DNA of 22,016 nucleotides from JBEICQ01 sp040383885 (GCA_040383885.1 JBEICQ010000029.1:1-22016); one strand, 5' to 3'; positions 1 through 7,311 are shown, numbered from the stretch's first letter. Made by a program: numbers and translations. The notes: generated by a model not told the origin, from the sequence alone.

Positions 1-575
1 GCAAATTTTTCTTTCAGGTGCTCAATGGTGGTATCGGTAGAGCGGTTATAAATCCAGAACAGGAAGCCCAGGATAAACATGTTCTTGCATCGTTCTGCTT
101 CCTTGGTACCCAGCCCGCTTCCCTCGAGGGTAAGCTTGGTAAGCCGGGTTACTTCCATTTTATGAATGGTGTAATTGTCGAGACTTCCATCAAGGAGCGG
201 AGAGGTGCCTGCAGCATAGCCTGCCAGTTGCAGGTTCTTGGCATCAAAACCATCGCTGTTGAGCAGGATGATGCCTCCTTTTTTTCCAAACTTAAGATTG
301 GCCTTGAGTGCAGCAGCATTCATCGCAACCAACACATCACAGGCATCGCCCGGGGTATTGATTTCAATGCTCCCGAAGTGCACCTGAAACCCGGATACTC
401 CTGCCAGGGTGCCCTGAGGAGCGCGTATCTCGGCAGGAAAATTCGGAAAAGTGGAGATGTCATTGCCAATGATGGCAGCCGTATCCGTAAACTGACTACC
501 CGTTAATTGTATACCATCTCCGCTGTCGCCGGAAAAAAGTATGGTGGCTTCGTTTTGTTCTATGAGGCCTTTCAT
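1..575 (-). CDS. korA: 2-oxoacid:acceptor (ferredoxin) oxidoreductase subunit alpha, KorA-type, 5' part only
   Basis: The first 191 codons of a minus-strand gene whose 3' end lies beyond the window edge. The translation carries the gamma-domain signature of 2-oxoglutarate/pyruvate:ferredoxin oxidoreductases: FSGDSGDGIQLTG near the N terminus, then FPNFPAEIRAPQG, GVSGFQVHFGS and NTPGDACDVLVAMN. In Bacteroidota this gamma domain is fused to the N terminus of the alpha subunit, so the missing part should hold the TPP-enzyme alpha domains, probably followed by korB. The complex oxidatively decarboxylates 2-oxoglutarate or a related 2-oxoacid to acyl-CoA and reduces ferredoxin. The start at 575 (MKGLIEQNEA) is preferred over an in-frame ATG at 626, because an exact TAnnTTTG promoter element (612-619) lies between them. 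The exact 2-oxoacid cannot be decided from this fragment. Confidence 0.9.
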   Translation of the reverse strand, partial: MKGLIEQNEATILFSGDSGDGIQLTGSQFTDTAAIIGNDISTFPNFPAEIRAPQGTLAGVSGFQVHFGSIEINTPGDACDVLVAMNAAALKANLKFGKKGGIILLNSDGFDAKNLQLAGYAAGTSPLLDGSLDNYTIHKMEVTRLTKLTLEGSGLGTKEAERCKNMFILGFLFWIYNRSTDTTIEHLKEKF

Positions 576-611
576 GTGCGCTTGCTTAAACCTTGAATCT
601 GTTGGAATGTT

Positions 612-619
612 CAAAAGTA
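612..619 (-). promoter_or_regulatory. Bacteroidota -7 promoter element for korA
   Basis: The minus strand reads TACTTTTG, an exact match to TAnnTTTG, the -7 element used by the Bacteroidota primary sigma factor. It lies 36 nt upstream of the ATG at 575. A TTTC 18 nt further upstream could serve as a weak -33. The element excludes the in-frame ATG at 626 as start, since that would lie upstream of the transcription start. Confidence 0.6.
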
Positions 620-666
620 CAACCATTTTCGGGTGCAGAAAGTGCTTGCCTGATTCTCTGTAAATG

Positions 667-674
667 TAATTTTA
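667..674 (+). promoter_or_regulatory. Possible -7 promoter element for the GT4 gene
   Basis: TAATTTTA is a one-mismatch version of TAnnTTTG and ends only 6 nt before the ATG at 681. If used, the transcript would be leaderless or nearly so, as predicted for cmk downstream. No convincing -33 TTTG is seen. Confidence 0.4.
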
Positions 675-680
675 CCGGGG

Positions 681-1766
681 ATGAAAAAACCCCTGCTGGC
701 CGAAGTGGTTTATGATGCAGAAGAGGTGATGCAGGCGGCAGACCTGATGCAAGCTTATCCGCAAAGCAATGCCCATTGGAAGCACCTGCATGCCTTTGAA
801 GTGCTTTGCATCAAACACGCACCCTTTGCTTCCGACACCGGATGGGAGACAATCAGACTCCTTACCATGAAAGGTGGCAGATCCCGCTTCAGCCTTGGAC
901 TATGGGCATCTTTGCGATTGCGTATAGAAAATCCTGCCATTGTTCTTGTGCATGGGATGCATAGTCCGCAGCGAATGATTCTTCTGAAATGCCTGCTTAG
1001 GAAAACACCACTGGTCGTTCAGCACCATGGCGAAATCCCTTACCGGGGTGTACGCGCCTTGCTGCAAAAGCTGGCCGACAGATGGATTGATGCCTATTTT
1101 TTCCACTCCACAGCGCTGGCAAAACCATTTGTGGATGCCGGCATGATTGGAAAGCAAAAAGACATCTTCGAAATTCCGGAAGCGGCAGTCACGCTGAAAG
1201 CCGTAAACAAAGAGCAAGCAAGAGCCATCCTGGGTATTCCGATGCAGCAAAAAATATTGCTTTCTGTAGGCAGGTTCATTCCCTCCAAAGACATCACCCG
1301 TGTGTTGAATGCCTTTGCCGGAGCCGATGAGGATCTTCATCTGTATCTGTTGTACACACAAAACGACCTGGAAAATTCACTCATGGAAATGACGAAACAG
1401 GTGTCTTGCAGGTCCAGGATTCACTGGATAGGAAAGGTGGACAAAGAAAAAATGAATGTGTGGTATTCAGCGTCAGATGTATTTGTCTCTGCCTCCTTGC
1501 ACGAGGGATCGGGATACGCGCTGATGGAAGCCCTTGCCTGTGGATGCTTTCCTTTGCTTAACCGCATTCCGGCTTTTGAAGCTACGCTGGGGAAGAGCAA
1601 CAGGGTAATCTGGATGGAAAGCAATCATGAAGGTGCGCAAATGAATCTGGCCATACAAAATGCCATGCGGGAAACGCCTGCAGATGTTCCTGATTTTTCC
1701 GGCAGGAGCCTTGCCAAAAAATGGACAGAGGCTTTGCTGAAAATCATGGATAAAAAATTTTCCTAA
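681..1766 (+). CDS. Glycosyltransferase family 4 (GT-B fold) protein
   Basis: A 361-residue cytoplasmic or membrane-associated glycosyltransferase that would move a sugar from an activated donor to a glycan or lipid acceptor. The C-terminal half has the GT4 pattern: ILLSVGRFIPSKD (about residues 194-206), the strand-turn IHWIGKV, and the donor-binding EX7E motif in EGSGYALME with Glu275 and Glu283, followed by ALACG. The N-terminal half is shorter and divergent but contains VHGMHSP and VVQHHGEIPYRG, resembling acceptor-domain loops. No signal peptide or membrane segment is seen. Donor and acceptor cannot be predicted. It starts 105 bp from korA, transcribed divergently, and ends 27 bp before cmk, which has its own -7 box, so the two need not form an operon. 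Confidence 0.85.
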   Translation: MKKPLLAEVVYDAEEVMQAADLMQAYPQSNAHWKHLHAFEVLCIKHAPFASDTGWETIRLLTMKGGRSRFSLGLWASLRLRIENPAIVLVHGMHSPQRMILLKCLLRKTPLVVQHHGEIPYRGVRALLQKLADRWIDAYFFHSTALAKPFVDAGMIGKQKDIFEIPEAAVTLKAVNKEQARAILGIPMQQKILLSVGRFIPSKDITRVLNAFAGADEDLHLYLLYTQNDLENSLMEMTKQVSCRSRIHWIGKVDKEKMNVWYSASDVFVSASLHEGSGYALMEALACGCFPLLNRIPAFEATLGKSNRVIWMESNHEGAQMNLAIQNAMRETPADVPDFSGRSLAKKWTEALLKIMDKKFS

Positions 1767-1781
1767 TCCCGTTTGCCCACT

Positions 1782-1789
1782 TAATTTTG
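1782..1789 (+). promoter_or_regulatory. -7 promoter element for cmk, implying a leaderless mRNA
   Basis: TAATTTTG matches TAnnTTTG exactly and ends 4 nt before the cmk ATG at 1794. Transcription starts a few bases after the final G of this element, so the mRNA should begin at or next to the start codon. No clear TTTG lies 17-20 nt upstream. Confidence 0.55.
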
Positions 1790-1793
1790 GGGC

Positions 1794-2525
1794 ATGTCAG
1801 AGAACATCACCATAGCCATTGACGGATTCTCTTCTTGCGGGAAATCTACCCTTGCAAGGGCTCTGGCAGCCAAACTCGGTTATTCGTATGTGGATACCGG
1901 TGCCATGTACCGTGCCGTTACCCTTTACCTGATGCGTGAAGGTGTATTGCCCTCTCAGGAAGATTTTGAAGCCCGTGTAGAAAAACACCTTCCGGGTATC
2001 AGGGTGGAGTTCCGCTACAACAATGATAAAAAGACATCAGAAACCTTTCTCAATGAAGAACCTGTGGAGAAAGAAATCCGCAGCATGGCAGTATCTGAGC
2101 TGGTTTCCAAGGTGAGTCTGCTCAAATCGGTCAGACAAAAAATGGTGGCTTTGCAGAAAAATATGGGACAGAAAAAAGGGGTGGTAATGGAAGGCAGAGA
2201 CATTGGAACCAATGTTTTTCCGGATGCAGAACTCAAAATATTTATGTTGGCCGATCCGGAGGTACGCATGCAAAGACGCTTTGATGAGTTGCATGCCAAA
2301 GGCATCCATATCAGTGAAGAGGAGGTACGGAAAAACCTTGCCTCAAGGGATTATGAAGATACCCACCGCAAAGAAAATCCTCTGATCCGGGCGCAGGATG
2401 CCATCCTGCTTGATAACAGCGATCTCAGCAGACAAGAGCAGTTGGAATTTGTCCTTAGGTTGGTGCACGACCATCGGCTTCTGAATACCGAAGAAGAACA
2501 AAAACAACAAAAGTCCCCAAGATAG
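1794..2525 (+). CDS. cmk: Cytidylate kinase
   Basis: Transfers phosphate from ATP to CMP or dCMP in cytosolic pyrimidine nucleotide metabolism. The 243-residue product has the P-loop GFSSCGKST at residues 11-19, the substrate motif DTGAMYRA at 34-41, GRDIGTNVFPDA starting at Gly134 and the lid/arginine region SRDYEDTHRKENPL near the C-terminal third. Length and motif order match bacterial Cmk. The C terminus ends in a polar Glu/Gln/Lys-rich tail. In many bacteria cmk neighbours rpsA or ispH; neither is present here. The stop codon overlaps a hairpin that appears to terminate the oppositely oriented tRNA-Leu. Confidence 0.96.
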   Translation: MSENITIAIDGFSSCGKSTLARALAAKLGYSYVDTGAMYRAVTLYLMREGVLPSQEDFEARVEKHLPGIRVEFRYNNDKKTSETFLNEEPVEKEIRSMAVSELVSKVSLLKSVRQKMVALQKNMGQKKGVVMEGRDIGTNVFPDAELKIFMLADPEVRMQRRFDELHAKGIHISEEEVRKNLASRDYEDTHRKENPLIRAQDAILLDNSDLSRQEQLEFVLRLVHDHRLLNTEEEQKQQKSPR

Positions 2526-2533
2526 GAGACTTT
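2496..2533 (-). terminator. Rho-independent terminator of tRNA-Leu
   Basis: On the minus strand AAAGTCTCC (2533-2525) pairs with GGGGACTTT (2518-2510) across the loop TATCTT, followed by the T-rich tract TGTTGTTTTTG. It begins 10 bp after the tRNA and overlaps the 3' end of cmk. On the plus strand the hairpin is not followed by a T tract, so it should act mainly on the tRNA transcript. Confidence 0.7.
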
Positions 2534-2542
2534 GATTGCTTG

Positions 2543-2626
2543 TGCCCGAGAGGAGACTCGAACTCCTAAAGGTGTTACCCCACAGGCTTCTGAGACCTGC
2601 GCGTTTACCAATTTCGCCACCCGGGC
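2543..2626 (-). tRNA. tRNA-Leu (anticodon CAG)
   Basis: An 84-nt class II tRNA. The acceptor arm GCCCGGG pairs with CTCGGGC (one G-U), with discriminator A. The D arm is GCG...CGC with GG in the loop. The anticodon stem CAGGT/GCCTG encloses the loop CTCAGAA, giving anticodon CAG. The long variable arm and the T arm AGGAG-TTCGAGT-CTCCT complete the cloverleaf. The discriminator and long variable arm indicate leucine, and the CAG anticodon reads CUG. The 3' CCA is not encoded and must be added after transcription. The gene has its own -7 box upstream and a terminator downstream, so it is a single-gene unit. Confidence 0.96.
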
Positions 2627-2634
2627 GGGGCGGA

Positions 2635-2642
2635 CAAAGATA
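2635..2642 (-). promoter_or_regulatory. -7 promoter element for tRNA-Leu
   Basis: TATCTTTG on the minus strand is an exact TAnnTTTG match ending 8 nt before the mature tRNA 5' end, which leaves only a very short 5' leader. A T-run about 17 nt upstream may stand in for the -33 element. Confidence 0.6.
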
Positions 2643-2752
2643 GGAATTTTACAAGACCGAAAAAGCCTGCTCAGTGTTGTATTTTATCGCAGCATACACC
2701 ATTGGCCATACCCGGATAAAATGAAAATAAGAAAGAGCGTCTGTTTGGGAAA

Positions 2753-3088
2753 TTAATTGGCCGGATAACCTCTGTCATACCAGGCTTTAAACTTGCTCAG
2801 TTCGTCTGCAGAAAGTGTGCGTCCAATCGGCATAGACCGACGGGTGAATACTTCGGCATACAAATCGGAGATTTCTCCTTTAATCGAACCATCATAATCT
2901 GAGGAATCATAAAACCAGTCATTGCTGTTGGATTTTCCTGAAGCATGGCAGGAAGCACAGTGGGTATCGAAAAGAGATTTGACCTCTGTATTGGTAAAGG
3001 CCACGCCGCTGGAAGATTTTTTACAACTGCCGGTGGTAATACCTATTCCTGATAAGAACAAGAAGATCCATTGATATTGTTTTTTCAT
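2753..3088 (-). CDS. Small c-type cytochrome lipoprotein
   Basis: A 111-residue exported protein. The N terminus MKKQYQWIFLFLSGIG is a lipoprotein signal with lipobox TTGSC, lipidated at Cys22. The mature part has one covalent haem-binding motif CASCH (Cys44, Cys47, His48) and a likely axial Met in RRSMPIGR (Met86), then a C-terminal helix (SADELSKFKAWYDRG). This is a minimal class I cytochrome c fold, like the cytochrome domains of Bacteroidota electron-transfer or sugar-dehydrogenase partners. It should sit on the periplasmic face of a membrane and carry single electrons; its partner is not visible. The start at 3088 is chosen because the longer frame would begin with a TTG inside the -7 promoter element. 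Confidence 0.85.
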   Translation of the reverse strand: MKKQYQWIFLFLSGIGITTGSCKKSSSGVAFTNTEVKSLFDTHCASCHASGKSNSNDWFYDSSDYDGSIKGEISDLYAEVFTRRSMPIGRTLSADELSKFKAWYDRGYPAN

Positions 3089-3112
3089 GTGATGAGTCAG
3101 TTTAGTATGATT

Positions 3113-3120
3113 CAAAAATA
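3113..3120 (-). promoter_or_regulatory. -7 promoter element for the cytochrome gene
   Basis: TATTTTTG on the minus strand matches TAnnTTTG exactly, 24 nt upstream of the ATG at 3088. It overlaps a TTG that could otherwise be taken as an upstream start codon. Confidence 0.55.
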
Positions 3121-3181
3121 AACAAACAGAACATATCGCCGGTGAAGGAAATCAGGTATTGCAAAATTTTAATAGCCGAGT

Positions 3182-4270
3182 TTACTCGTGGAAGTTGAGC
3201 ACTTTGTGCCCTCCATCCAGTAAAAACTTGTCGCGTCGGAACAATTCCAAATCGGCATGCATCATTTCCTTTACCAGTCCCTCTATTTTTATTTTTGGTT
3301 CCCAGCCCAGTTCTTTGCGTGCCTTGCTTGCGTCTCCTACAAGCAGATCTACCTCTGCAGGCCGGAAGTAGCGGGGATCAATCTCCACTAATACTTTTCC
3401 GGTTTTGGTATCAATGCCTTTTTCCTCTGCACCACTCCCTTTCCATTCCAGACTGATATTTACCTCAGCAAATGCCATTTCAATAAACTTACGCACACTT
3501 ACTTTCTCTCCGGTAGCCAGCACATAATCATCTGCTTTTTCCTGCTGAAGCATGCGCCACATGCCTTCCACATAATCCCTTGCATGACCCCAGTCGCGCT
3601 CCGCATCAATGTTTCCCATGTACACTTTTTCCTGCAAACCCAATGAGATACGCGCCACAGCACGGGTTACCTTGCGGGTAACAAAAGTCTCGCCGCGCAG
3701 CGGACTCTCATGGTTGAAAAGTATGCCATTGCATGCATACATATTATAAGCCTCGCGGTAATTCTTTGTAATCCAGAAAGCATACAGTTTGGCCACACCA
3801 TAAGGTGAACGGGGATAAAAAGGCGTGGTTTCTTTTTGTGGAATTTCCTGTACCAATCCATACAGCTCTGAGGTGGAAGCCTGGTAAAACCTCACCTTTT
3901 CATGCATGCCCAAAATGCGGATAGCTTCCAGCAAGCGCAGGGTTCCGATGCCGTCGGCATTGGCTGTATATTCAGGGGTCTCAAAAGAAACCTTTACATG
4001 CGATTGGGCAGCAAGGTTGTAAATCTCATCTGGCTGTGTTTCCCGGATGATGCGAATGAGGTTCGTAGAGTCAGTAAGGTCACCATAATGCAGAAAAAAA
4101 TTCACTTTCTGCTCATGGCTGTCCTGGTAAAGATGATCGATGCGATCGGTGTTAAAGAGCGAGCTTCTGCGTTTGATTCCGTGTACAATATACCCTTTAG
4201 ACAAGAGCAATTCTGAAAGGTAGGCTCCGTCCTGTCCGGTAACGCCTGTTATTAATGCAACTTTTGGCAT
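3182..4270 (-). CDS. gmd: GDP-mannose 4,6-dehydratase
   Basis: Converts GDP-D-mannose to GDP-4-keto-6-deoxy-D-mannose, the entry step to GDP-fucose, GDP-rhamnose, GDP-perosamine and related surface sugars. The 362-residue extended SDR protein has the NAD(P)-binding glycine motif GVTGQDGAY near the N terminus, LAAQSHVKVSFETPEYTA, the active-site segments ASTSELYG and SPYGVAKLYAFW (YxxxK), the product-binding NHESPLRGETFVTRK, and the C-terminal RPAEVDLLVGDASKARKELG typical of GMD. Length and motifs match the family closely. The upstream membrane glycosyltransferase is on the same strand 31 bp away, but a TAnnTTTG box in the gap suggests a separate promoter. No GDP-fucose synthase (fcl) is in the window, so the final sugar is unknown. 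Confidence 0.97.
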   Translation of the reverse strand: MPKVALITGVTGQDGAYLSELLLSKGYIVHGIKRRSSLFNTDRIDHLYQDSHEQKVNFFLHYGDLTDSTNLIRIIRETQPDEIYNLAAQSHVKVSFETPEYTANADGIGTLRLLEAIRILGMHEKVRFYQASTSELYGLVQEIPQKETTPFYPRSPYGVAKLYAFWITKNYREAYNMYACNGILFNHESPLRGETFVTRKVTRAVARISLGLQEKVYMGNIDAERDWGHARDYVEGMWRMLQQEKADDYVLATGEKVSVRKFIEMAFAEVNISLEWKGSGAEEKGIDTKTGKVLVEIDPRYFRPAEVDLLVGDASKARKELGWEPKIKIEGLVKEMMHADLELFRRDKFLLDGGHKVLNFHE

Positions 4271-4286
4271 CCTGATAAATTTCCTG

Positions 4287-4294
4287 CAAAACTA
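4287..4294 (-). promoter_or_regulatory. -7 promoter element for gmd
   Basis: TAGTTTTG on the minus strand matches TAnnTTTG exactly, 16 nt upstream of the gmd ATG and inside the 31-bp gap after the GT2 stop codon. It would allow gmd to be transcribed independently of the upstream gene. Confidence 0.5.
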
Positions 4295-4301
4295 AGCATT
4301 A

Positions 4302-5405
4302 TTACCTGGTTTTCCATTGGCGTGCAGAGGCAAATACCGACATCAGCGCCAGCAGGGGAATGCTCAGTACCTGCAGCACCTGCAACAAAGGCATGAGCAA
4401 GGGCCTGTGAAAAGTGCCTAAGATTTTTTTGCCGGTAAAAAAAAGCAGGGTTTCTGCAGCCGTTTTTACCAAAACACCACTGATAACAGGAAGCCATACT
4501 CCCGGAACAAGAAACGCAAGGACGAAACCGGCAAACAAAAGAAGATGCAACAAAGCAATGAAAAGTGCCAATAGGCCTGACATCGAAAACAGATAATATT
4601 TTGTTTTTGCAGCCCATCTTATTCTGGCATCAACAAATGCCGAAAGGGAAGAGACTCCTTCTGTTTTTACCAGGGCATGGCGGAGTACAAGCGCTTTGAC
4701 GCTTTGCCTCCCAAACTTCTTTACAAATGCCATGAGGGTAAACATATCATCCCCACCGGCCAGGTGCAGGTTGTTTTTAAAAGGTGCGGCCTCCTCAAAC
4801 GATTTTTTGCAAAATGCAAGGTTGCACGAGGAAGCCAGTACAGGCATATGAAGCAAGGCAGAAGACATCCCCCAAAGCATCATTCCGTTGTAGTCTGCTT
4901 CATCCCACATGCCCAACCATGTTTTTCCTTTTCGCTGCACCGGTCCCAGGACCAATTGACAATCGCTGCCTGAAAAAGGAAGCACCAATGTTTTCAGCCA
5001 CAATGTGGGATGCGTGCAATCGGCATCAGTGAGTACCACATGTGTTCCTGAGGCTGATGCCATTGCTGAAAGGATGGCCTGTTTTTTTCCGCTTCCATGA
5101 TTTAAAAGGCAGGAAATATTGAGCGTAGGATAAGATGCTGCAAAATTTTTGATTCGGGATGCCACATCAAAATCAGCATGGTCATTCACCACCAGTACTT
5201 CCATCCTGTCATGCGGATATTCCTGCCGGGCAAGAGACTGAAGGCAACAATTGAAGGCCTTAACATGATATTTTACGGGCACAATCACGCTCAGGAATGG
5301 TAACTCATGGGTTTTGTCCGGCAAAGGTTTTTGCCCGTACTCATAAAGTGCAAGACAAAGGCGTAAAACCTGCAGGCAATAAGCGAGCAGGCAGGTGAGC
5401 CCCAT
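4302..5405 (-). CDS. Membrane-anchored family 2 glycosyltransferase
   Basis: A 367-residue processive-type GT-A glycosyltransferase of the inner membrane. After one N-terminal hydrophobic segment (MGLTCLLAYCLQVLRLCLAL) comes the catalytic domain: SVIVPVKYH, VLVVNDHAD, the metal/nucleotide-sugar motif TDADC (Asp127, Asp129), the acceptor-loop AGGDDMFTL in the position of the usual ED motif, and ARIRWAAK as a variant of (Q/R)xxRW. Two or three C-terminal hydrophobic stretches follow. It probably acts in exopolysaccharide or lipid-linked glycan assembly, and the neighbouring gmd suggests a deoxyhexose-containing product. The ATG at 5405 is chosen; the frame extends nine codons further to a TTG with no supporting signal. 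The gene diverges from the LOX-like gene across 76 bp. Confidence 0.85.
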   Translation of the reverse strand: MGLTCLLAYCLQVLRLCLALYEYGQKPLPDKTHELPFLSVIVPVKYHVKAFNCCLQSLARQEYPHDRMEVLVVNDHADFDVASRIKNFAASYPTLNISCLLNHGSGKKQAILSAMASASGTHVVLTDADCTHPTLWLKTLVLPFSGSDCQLVLGPVQRKGKTWLGMWDEADYNGMMLWGMSSALLHMPVLASSCNLAFCKKSFEEAAPFKNNLHLAGGDDMFTLMAFVKKFGRQSVKALVLRHALVKTEGVSSLSAFVDARIRWAAKTKYYLFSMSGLLALFIALLHLLLFAGFVLAFLVPGVWLPVISGVLVKTAAETLLFFTGKKILGTFHRPLLMPLLQVLQVLSIPLLALMSVFASARQWKTR

Positions 5406-5454
5406 GATTTCAACGATAAAAAAACCTGTCAATCTGTTTCAAAATAAATATAAT

Positions 5455-5462
5455 TACATTTA
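5455..5462 (+). promoter_or_regulatory. Weak -7-like element upstream of the LOX-like gene
   Basis: TACATTTA deviates from TAnnTTTG at the last base and lies 19 nt before the ATG at 5482, in a very A+T-rich divergent gap. No -33 TTTG is seen at the usual spacing. Confidence 0.25.
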
Positions 5463-5481
5463 TAAAACCAATGTGATTCTG

Positions 5482-7311
5482 ATGAAAAGAATTTTATCCT
5501 TACTATTTTGTCTCTATCTGCTGCCGTGTTCATCTCCGGCGCAATCCTTTTCAAACACCACAGGTGGACCCATTGCAGATGTGGCCACATCTGTTTTTCC
5601 GCTCAGTATTTCCGGCTTGCCTTTGGTCATCGACAGCTCTTTTGGTTTAAAGGGTGTGGCGGTGAACTTGCTGCATACTTATGACAGCGACATCAAGATT
5701 TACCTGAAAACCCCCTGGAATGACAGCATCATCCTTGCCATGAACAGGGGAGGCGCAGGAGATAATTATACCGGAACACTTTTTAGAATGGATGCCGACA
5801 CGCTCATTCAGGATGGAAATCCACCCTTTACAGGAAATTTTATTCCTGATCATTCCCTTAATCTTGCCAACAATGGCTCAAACCCGAATGGAACCTGGTA
5901 CCTGGTGGTAAAAGATGAGGTACCACAGGACCAGGGCACACTTCTTAATTTCACCCTCATTTTTGGAACCAATCCGCCTGCCGATCCCCCGCCACCTCCC
6001 GGCCCCTGTTCGATGACCAACGGACAAAACTGCCAGTGTCCCGATGGTTCTCAGGATTGCGACCTCTTGCCCGACATGACGGCGTCTGCCCTTATTATCC
6101 AGCAGCAGCACACCGAATACCCGGGTTATCTCACCATGAGCAATGCCACGCCTAATATTGGCTGGGGCCCCATGGAAATACATGGCGTGGACTCCTGTTT
6201 TTGCAACGGAGTGTCTGTGCCCTGTTCACTGAATATTTGTCCGGATGGCTCCCCTGTGAAGCAACTGGTTAAACAAACCCTTTACCACAAACACAATGGC
6301 AACATCACCTCCTGGACGCGCAGCGCGGGATTCATGAGCTACCATCCCACACACGGACACATCCATGTGGACAACTGGGGAGAATTTACCCTGCGCAAAT
6401 CAAACGGCAATGCCGATCCTACCACCTGGCCCGTGGTTGGCAACGGAACCAAGATGAGTTTTTGTCTGATTAACCTGGGTGATTGCTCCAGCAACCAGGG
6501 TTATTGTATCAACGACAGCGGTGCGGTTATCACCCAGGCAGATATTCCCAATGCTCCTTTTGGCATGGTTACCGGATGTGGTACGGATCAGGGAATTTTT
6601 ACCGGACACCTGGATATTTATTCTCAGGGCCTCCCGGGTATGCAAATTGATTTTGGCGACATCTGTAATGGCAATTACCATATTGTCTCCATTACCGATC
6701 CGGATAATAACTTTTTAGAAACCAACGAAAACAACAACATCGCGGTTGTTCCCATCACCCTGACCGATCAGATTCCTGTACCTCAAATCACCATGACCAG
6801 CAATGTCATCGGAAGCAGTGCGGTGATGAATGCAAATGTGGTAAATGCAAGTTCATTTTCCTGGGATTTCGGAGATGGTTCCCCTGCCGACACCAGCAAC
6901 CTTCTTACTGTACATCACTACAATGCCAACGGAACCTATGTGGTTACCTTCAGCGTGAGTTCACCTTGCACCACACTTGTACAAACAGACACCGTTGTGA
7001 TCAACAGCATTACGGTGGGTCTTACAGAGAAAAATTTTGACAGGAATTTTTCGGTGAAACCCAATCCCTTTGGCAATGCTGCGCACATCAGCTACCGGCT
7101 CTTGGATCATGTTAAGGTGCAATTAATGGTGTATGACGCCACCGGAAAAGAAGTACATGCAATTGCCTCAGAAACACAATCACCGGGCAATTATACTTAT
7201 CAATTTGAACCCGAAACACTTGGCCTTGGTACCGGTATGTACTTTTTAATTTTCAGGTCGGGCAATGAGTTCCAAAGAACAAAACTGATTTTTACCGGTC
7301 AGTCAGAGTAA
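5482..7311 (+). CDS. T9SS-secreted lysyl-oxidase-like protein with P domain and PKD domain
   Basis: A 609-residue exported protein. A signal peptide (MKRILSLLFCLYLLPC, cleavage near SSPAQS) precedes a proprotein-convertase P domain (about 22-165; YDSDIKIYL, GDNYTGTLF, NGTWYLVVKDE). A proline linker leads to a lysyl-oxidase-like domain (about 193-428): LLPDMTASAL, IGWGPMEIHG, then HPTHGHIHVDNW with His291, His293 and His295 in the copper-binding H-x-H-x-H arrangement. Lys324 in TKMSFC and Tyr380 in GHLDIY align with the human LOX residues Lys320 and Tyr355 that form lysyl tyrosylquinone, followed by ETNENNNIA. A PKD domain (about 434-510; SWDFGDGS) and a T9SS type A sorting domain (from about 524; VKPNPFG) end the protein. 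Predicted role: copper-dependent oxidation of amines or lysine side chains outside the cell. Activity is inferred from motifs only. The ATG at 5482 is chosen because the signal peptide begins there. Confidence 0.85.
   Translation: MKRILSLLFCLYLLPCSSPAQSFSNTTGGPIADVATSVFPLSISGLPLVIDSSFGLKGVAVNLLHTYDSDIKIYLKTPWNDSIILAMNRGGAGDNYTGTLFRMDADTLIQDGNPPFTGNFIPDHSLNLANNGSNPNGTWYLVVKDEVPQDQGTLLNFTLIFGTNPPADPPPPPGPCSMTNGQNCQCPDGSQDCDLLPDMTASALIIQQQHTEYPGYLTMSNATPNIGWGPMEIHGVDSCFCNGVSVPCSLNICPDGSPVKQLVKQTLYHKHNGNITSWTRSAGFMSYHPTHGHIHVDNWGEFTLRKSNGNADPTTWPVVGNGTKMSFCLINLGDCSSNQGYCINDSGAVITQADIPNAPFGMVTGCGTDQGIFTGHLDIYSQGLPGMQIDFGDICNGNYHIVSITDPDNNFLETNENNNIAVVPITLTDQIPVPQITMTSNVIGSSAVMNANVVNASSFSWDFGDGSPADTSNLLTVHHYNANGTYVVTFSVSSPCTTLVQTDTVVINSITVGLTEKNFDRNFSVKPNPFGNAAHISYRLLDHVKVQLMVYDATGKEVHAIASETQSPGNYTYQFEPETLGLGTGMYFLIFRSGNEFQRTKLIFTGQSE

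Noticed and set aside
18..506. Plus-strand open frame of 162 codons at the left edge
   Set aside because: It is the antisense shadow of the korA fragment, whose translation has unmistakable family motifs.
3113..3115. TTG as start codon of the cytochrome gene
   Set aside because: It lies inside an exact TAnnTTTG promoter element, and the lipoprotein signal begins at the later ATG (3088).
5406..5432. Nine-codon N-terminal extension of the GT2 gene from a TTG
   Set aside because: There is an ordinary ATG at 5405 directly before the hydrophobic segment, and no signal supports the TTG.
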